Of a stretch of 5,801 nt of DNA, positions 5,540 to 5,801 are shown piece by piece. Origin of the DNA: Thermoplasmata archaeon (GTDB taxonomy: Archaea; Thermoplasmatota; Penumbrarchaeia; Penumbrarchaeales; Penumbrarchaeaceae); NCBI GenBank assembly GCA_023145185.1, contig JAGLEG010000110.1, positions 1-5,801 on the forward strand, read 5' to 3'. A program made the translations under genes and the position numbers. The first letter of the stretch is position 1. Each line of letters starts with the position of its first letter. A model generated the notes under the pieces. It was not told the origin of the DNA, ran no database searches, and saw only the letters and a list, made by a program, of their open reading frames with translations.

Positions 5540-5801
5540 ATGTTATTGGCATTCGACAGAAACGATTACTGGTCTGATCTGGAAAGCAGCATATCCACCC
5601 TGACGCCCAAAGCCATCGAGGCCAGGAAATGGATAGTGAAGATGATCCACGCTGCTCGCTCCGGGCACCCCGGTGGATCACTATCCACCGTGGAGGTTCT
5701 GACAGCATTGTACTACAAGGTCATGAGGCACGACCCCGAGAACCCCACATGGCCCGACAGGGACAGGTTCGTTCTGTCGAAGGGGCATGGAGCGCCGGCC
5801 C
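5540..5801 (+). CDS. Transketolase N-terminal subunit, 5' part only
   Basis: Transketolase moves two-carbon ketol units between sugar phosphates using thiamine diphosphate. The 87 residues visible belong to the N-terminal cofactor-binding part: ARSGHPGGSLS (39-49), with the H43 that matches the catalytic histidine of the SGHPG motif, then VEVLTALYYKVM and DRFVLSKGHGAPA (75-87), with H83 in the position that contacts thiamine diphosphate. Many archaea encode the N- and C-terminal halves as separate genes; the short lead-in before the first motif agrees with that, but the end of this gene lies outside the window. ATG at 5540 is preceded by GGAG at 5533-5536 with only 3 nt between, a short spacing; an in-frame GTG at 5531 is an alternative start. 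It follows cca by 79 bp on the same strand. That gap has a pyrimidine-rich tract (5481-5508) and only a weak TATA-like TTAATTAG at 5463-5470, so co-transcription with cca is possible. Confidence 0.93.
   Translation, partial: MLLAFDRNDYWSDLESSISTLTPKAIEARKWIVKMIHAARSGHPGGSLSTVEVLTALYYKVMRHDPENPTWPDRDRFVLSKGHGAPA

Overview
The window reads as chromosomal DNA from an archaeon, most likely a euryarchaeal lineage close to Thermoplasmata. The reasons are: a membrane-anchored LonB protease of the archaeal type (two transmembrane helices inserted in the AAA+ module), an archaeal class I CCA-adding enzyme, a transketolase start that fits the separate N-terminal-subunit arrangement of archaea, TATA-like elements rather than bacterial -35/-10 boxes, frequent AGG arginine codons, and a probably leaderless cca transcript. 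The phylum is an inference from gene types and style; no rRNA or other marker is present.

Layout, left to right. Bases 1-581 (minus) hold the 5' part of a secreted or surface protein with a signal-anchor-like N-terminus and two beta-rich PEGA/carboxypeptidase-regulatory-like repeats; it runs off the left edge. Its promoter (about 638-690) has a perfect 8-bp inverted repeat over the TATA element and a second, imperfect inverted repeat just upstream. The remaining non-coding stretch to 868 shows only a second TATA-like element. Bases 869-2866 (minus) are a complete lonB. A 129-bp divergent intergenic region with two short perfect inverted repeats separates it from a small one-helix membrane protein of unknown function (2996-3226, plus). 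That gene ends exactly where the stop codon of a convergent metallo-beta-lactamase-fold hydrolase begins (3227-3874, minus). A 62-bp divergent promoter region follows, then a complete cca gene (3937-5460, plus). After a 79-bp gap comes the 5' end of a transketolase N-terminal-subunit gene (5540 onward, plus), cut by the right edge.

The genes are housekeeping: membrane protein quality control (LonB), tRNA 3'-end maturation (CCA enzyme), pentose-phosphate carbon rearrangement (transketolase) and a glyoxalase II-like hydrolase of unknown substrate. I see no operon tying them into one pathway, no mobile element, no CRISPR array and no RNA gene. I found no convincing new multi-gene system. The points most worth a second look are the palindromes in the promoters of the surface-protein gene and lonB, and the small membrane protein divergent from lonB.
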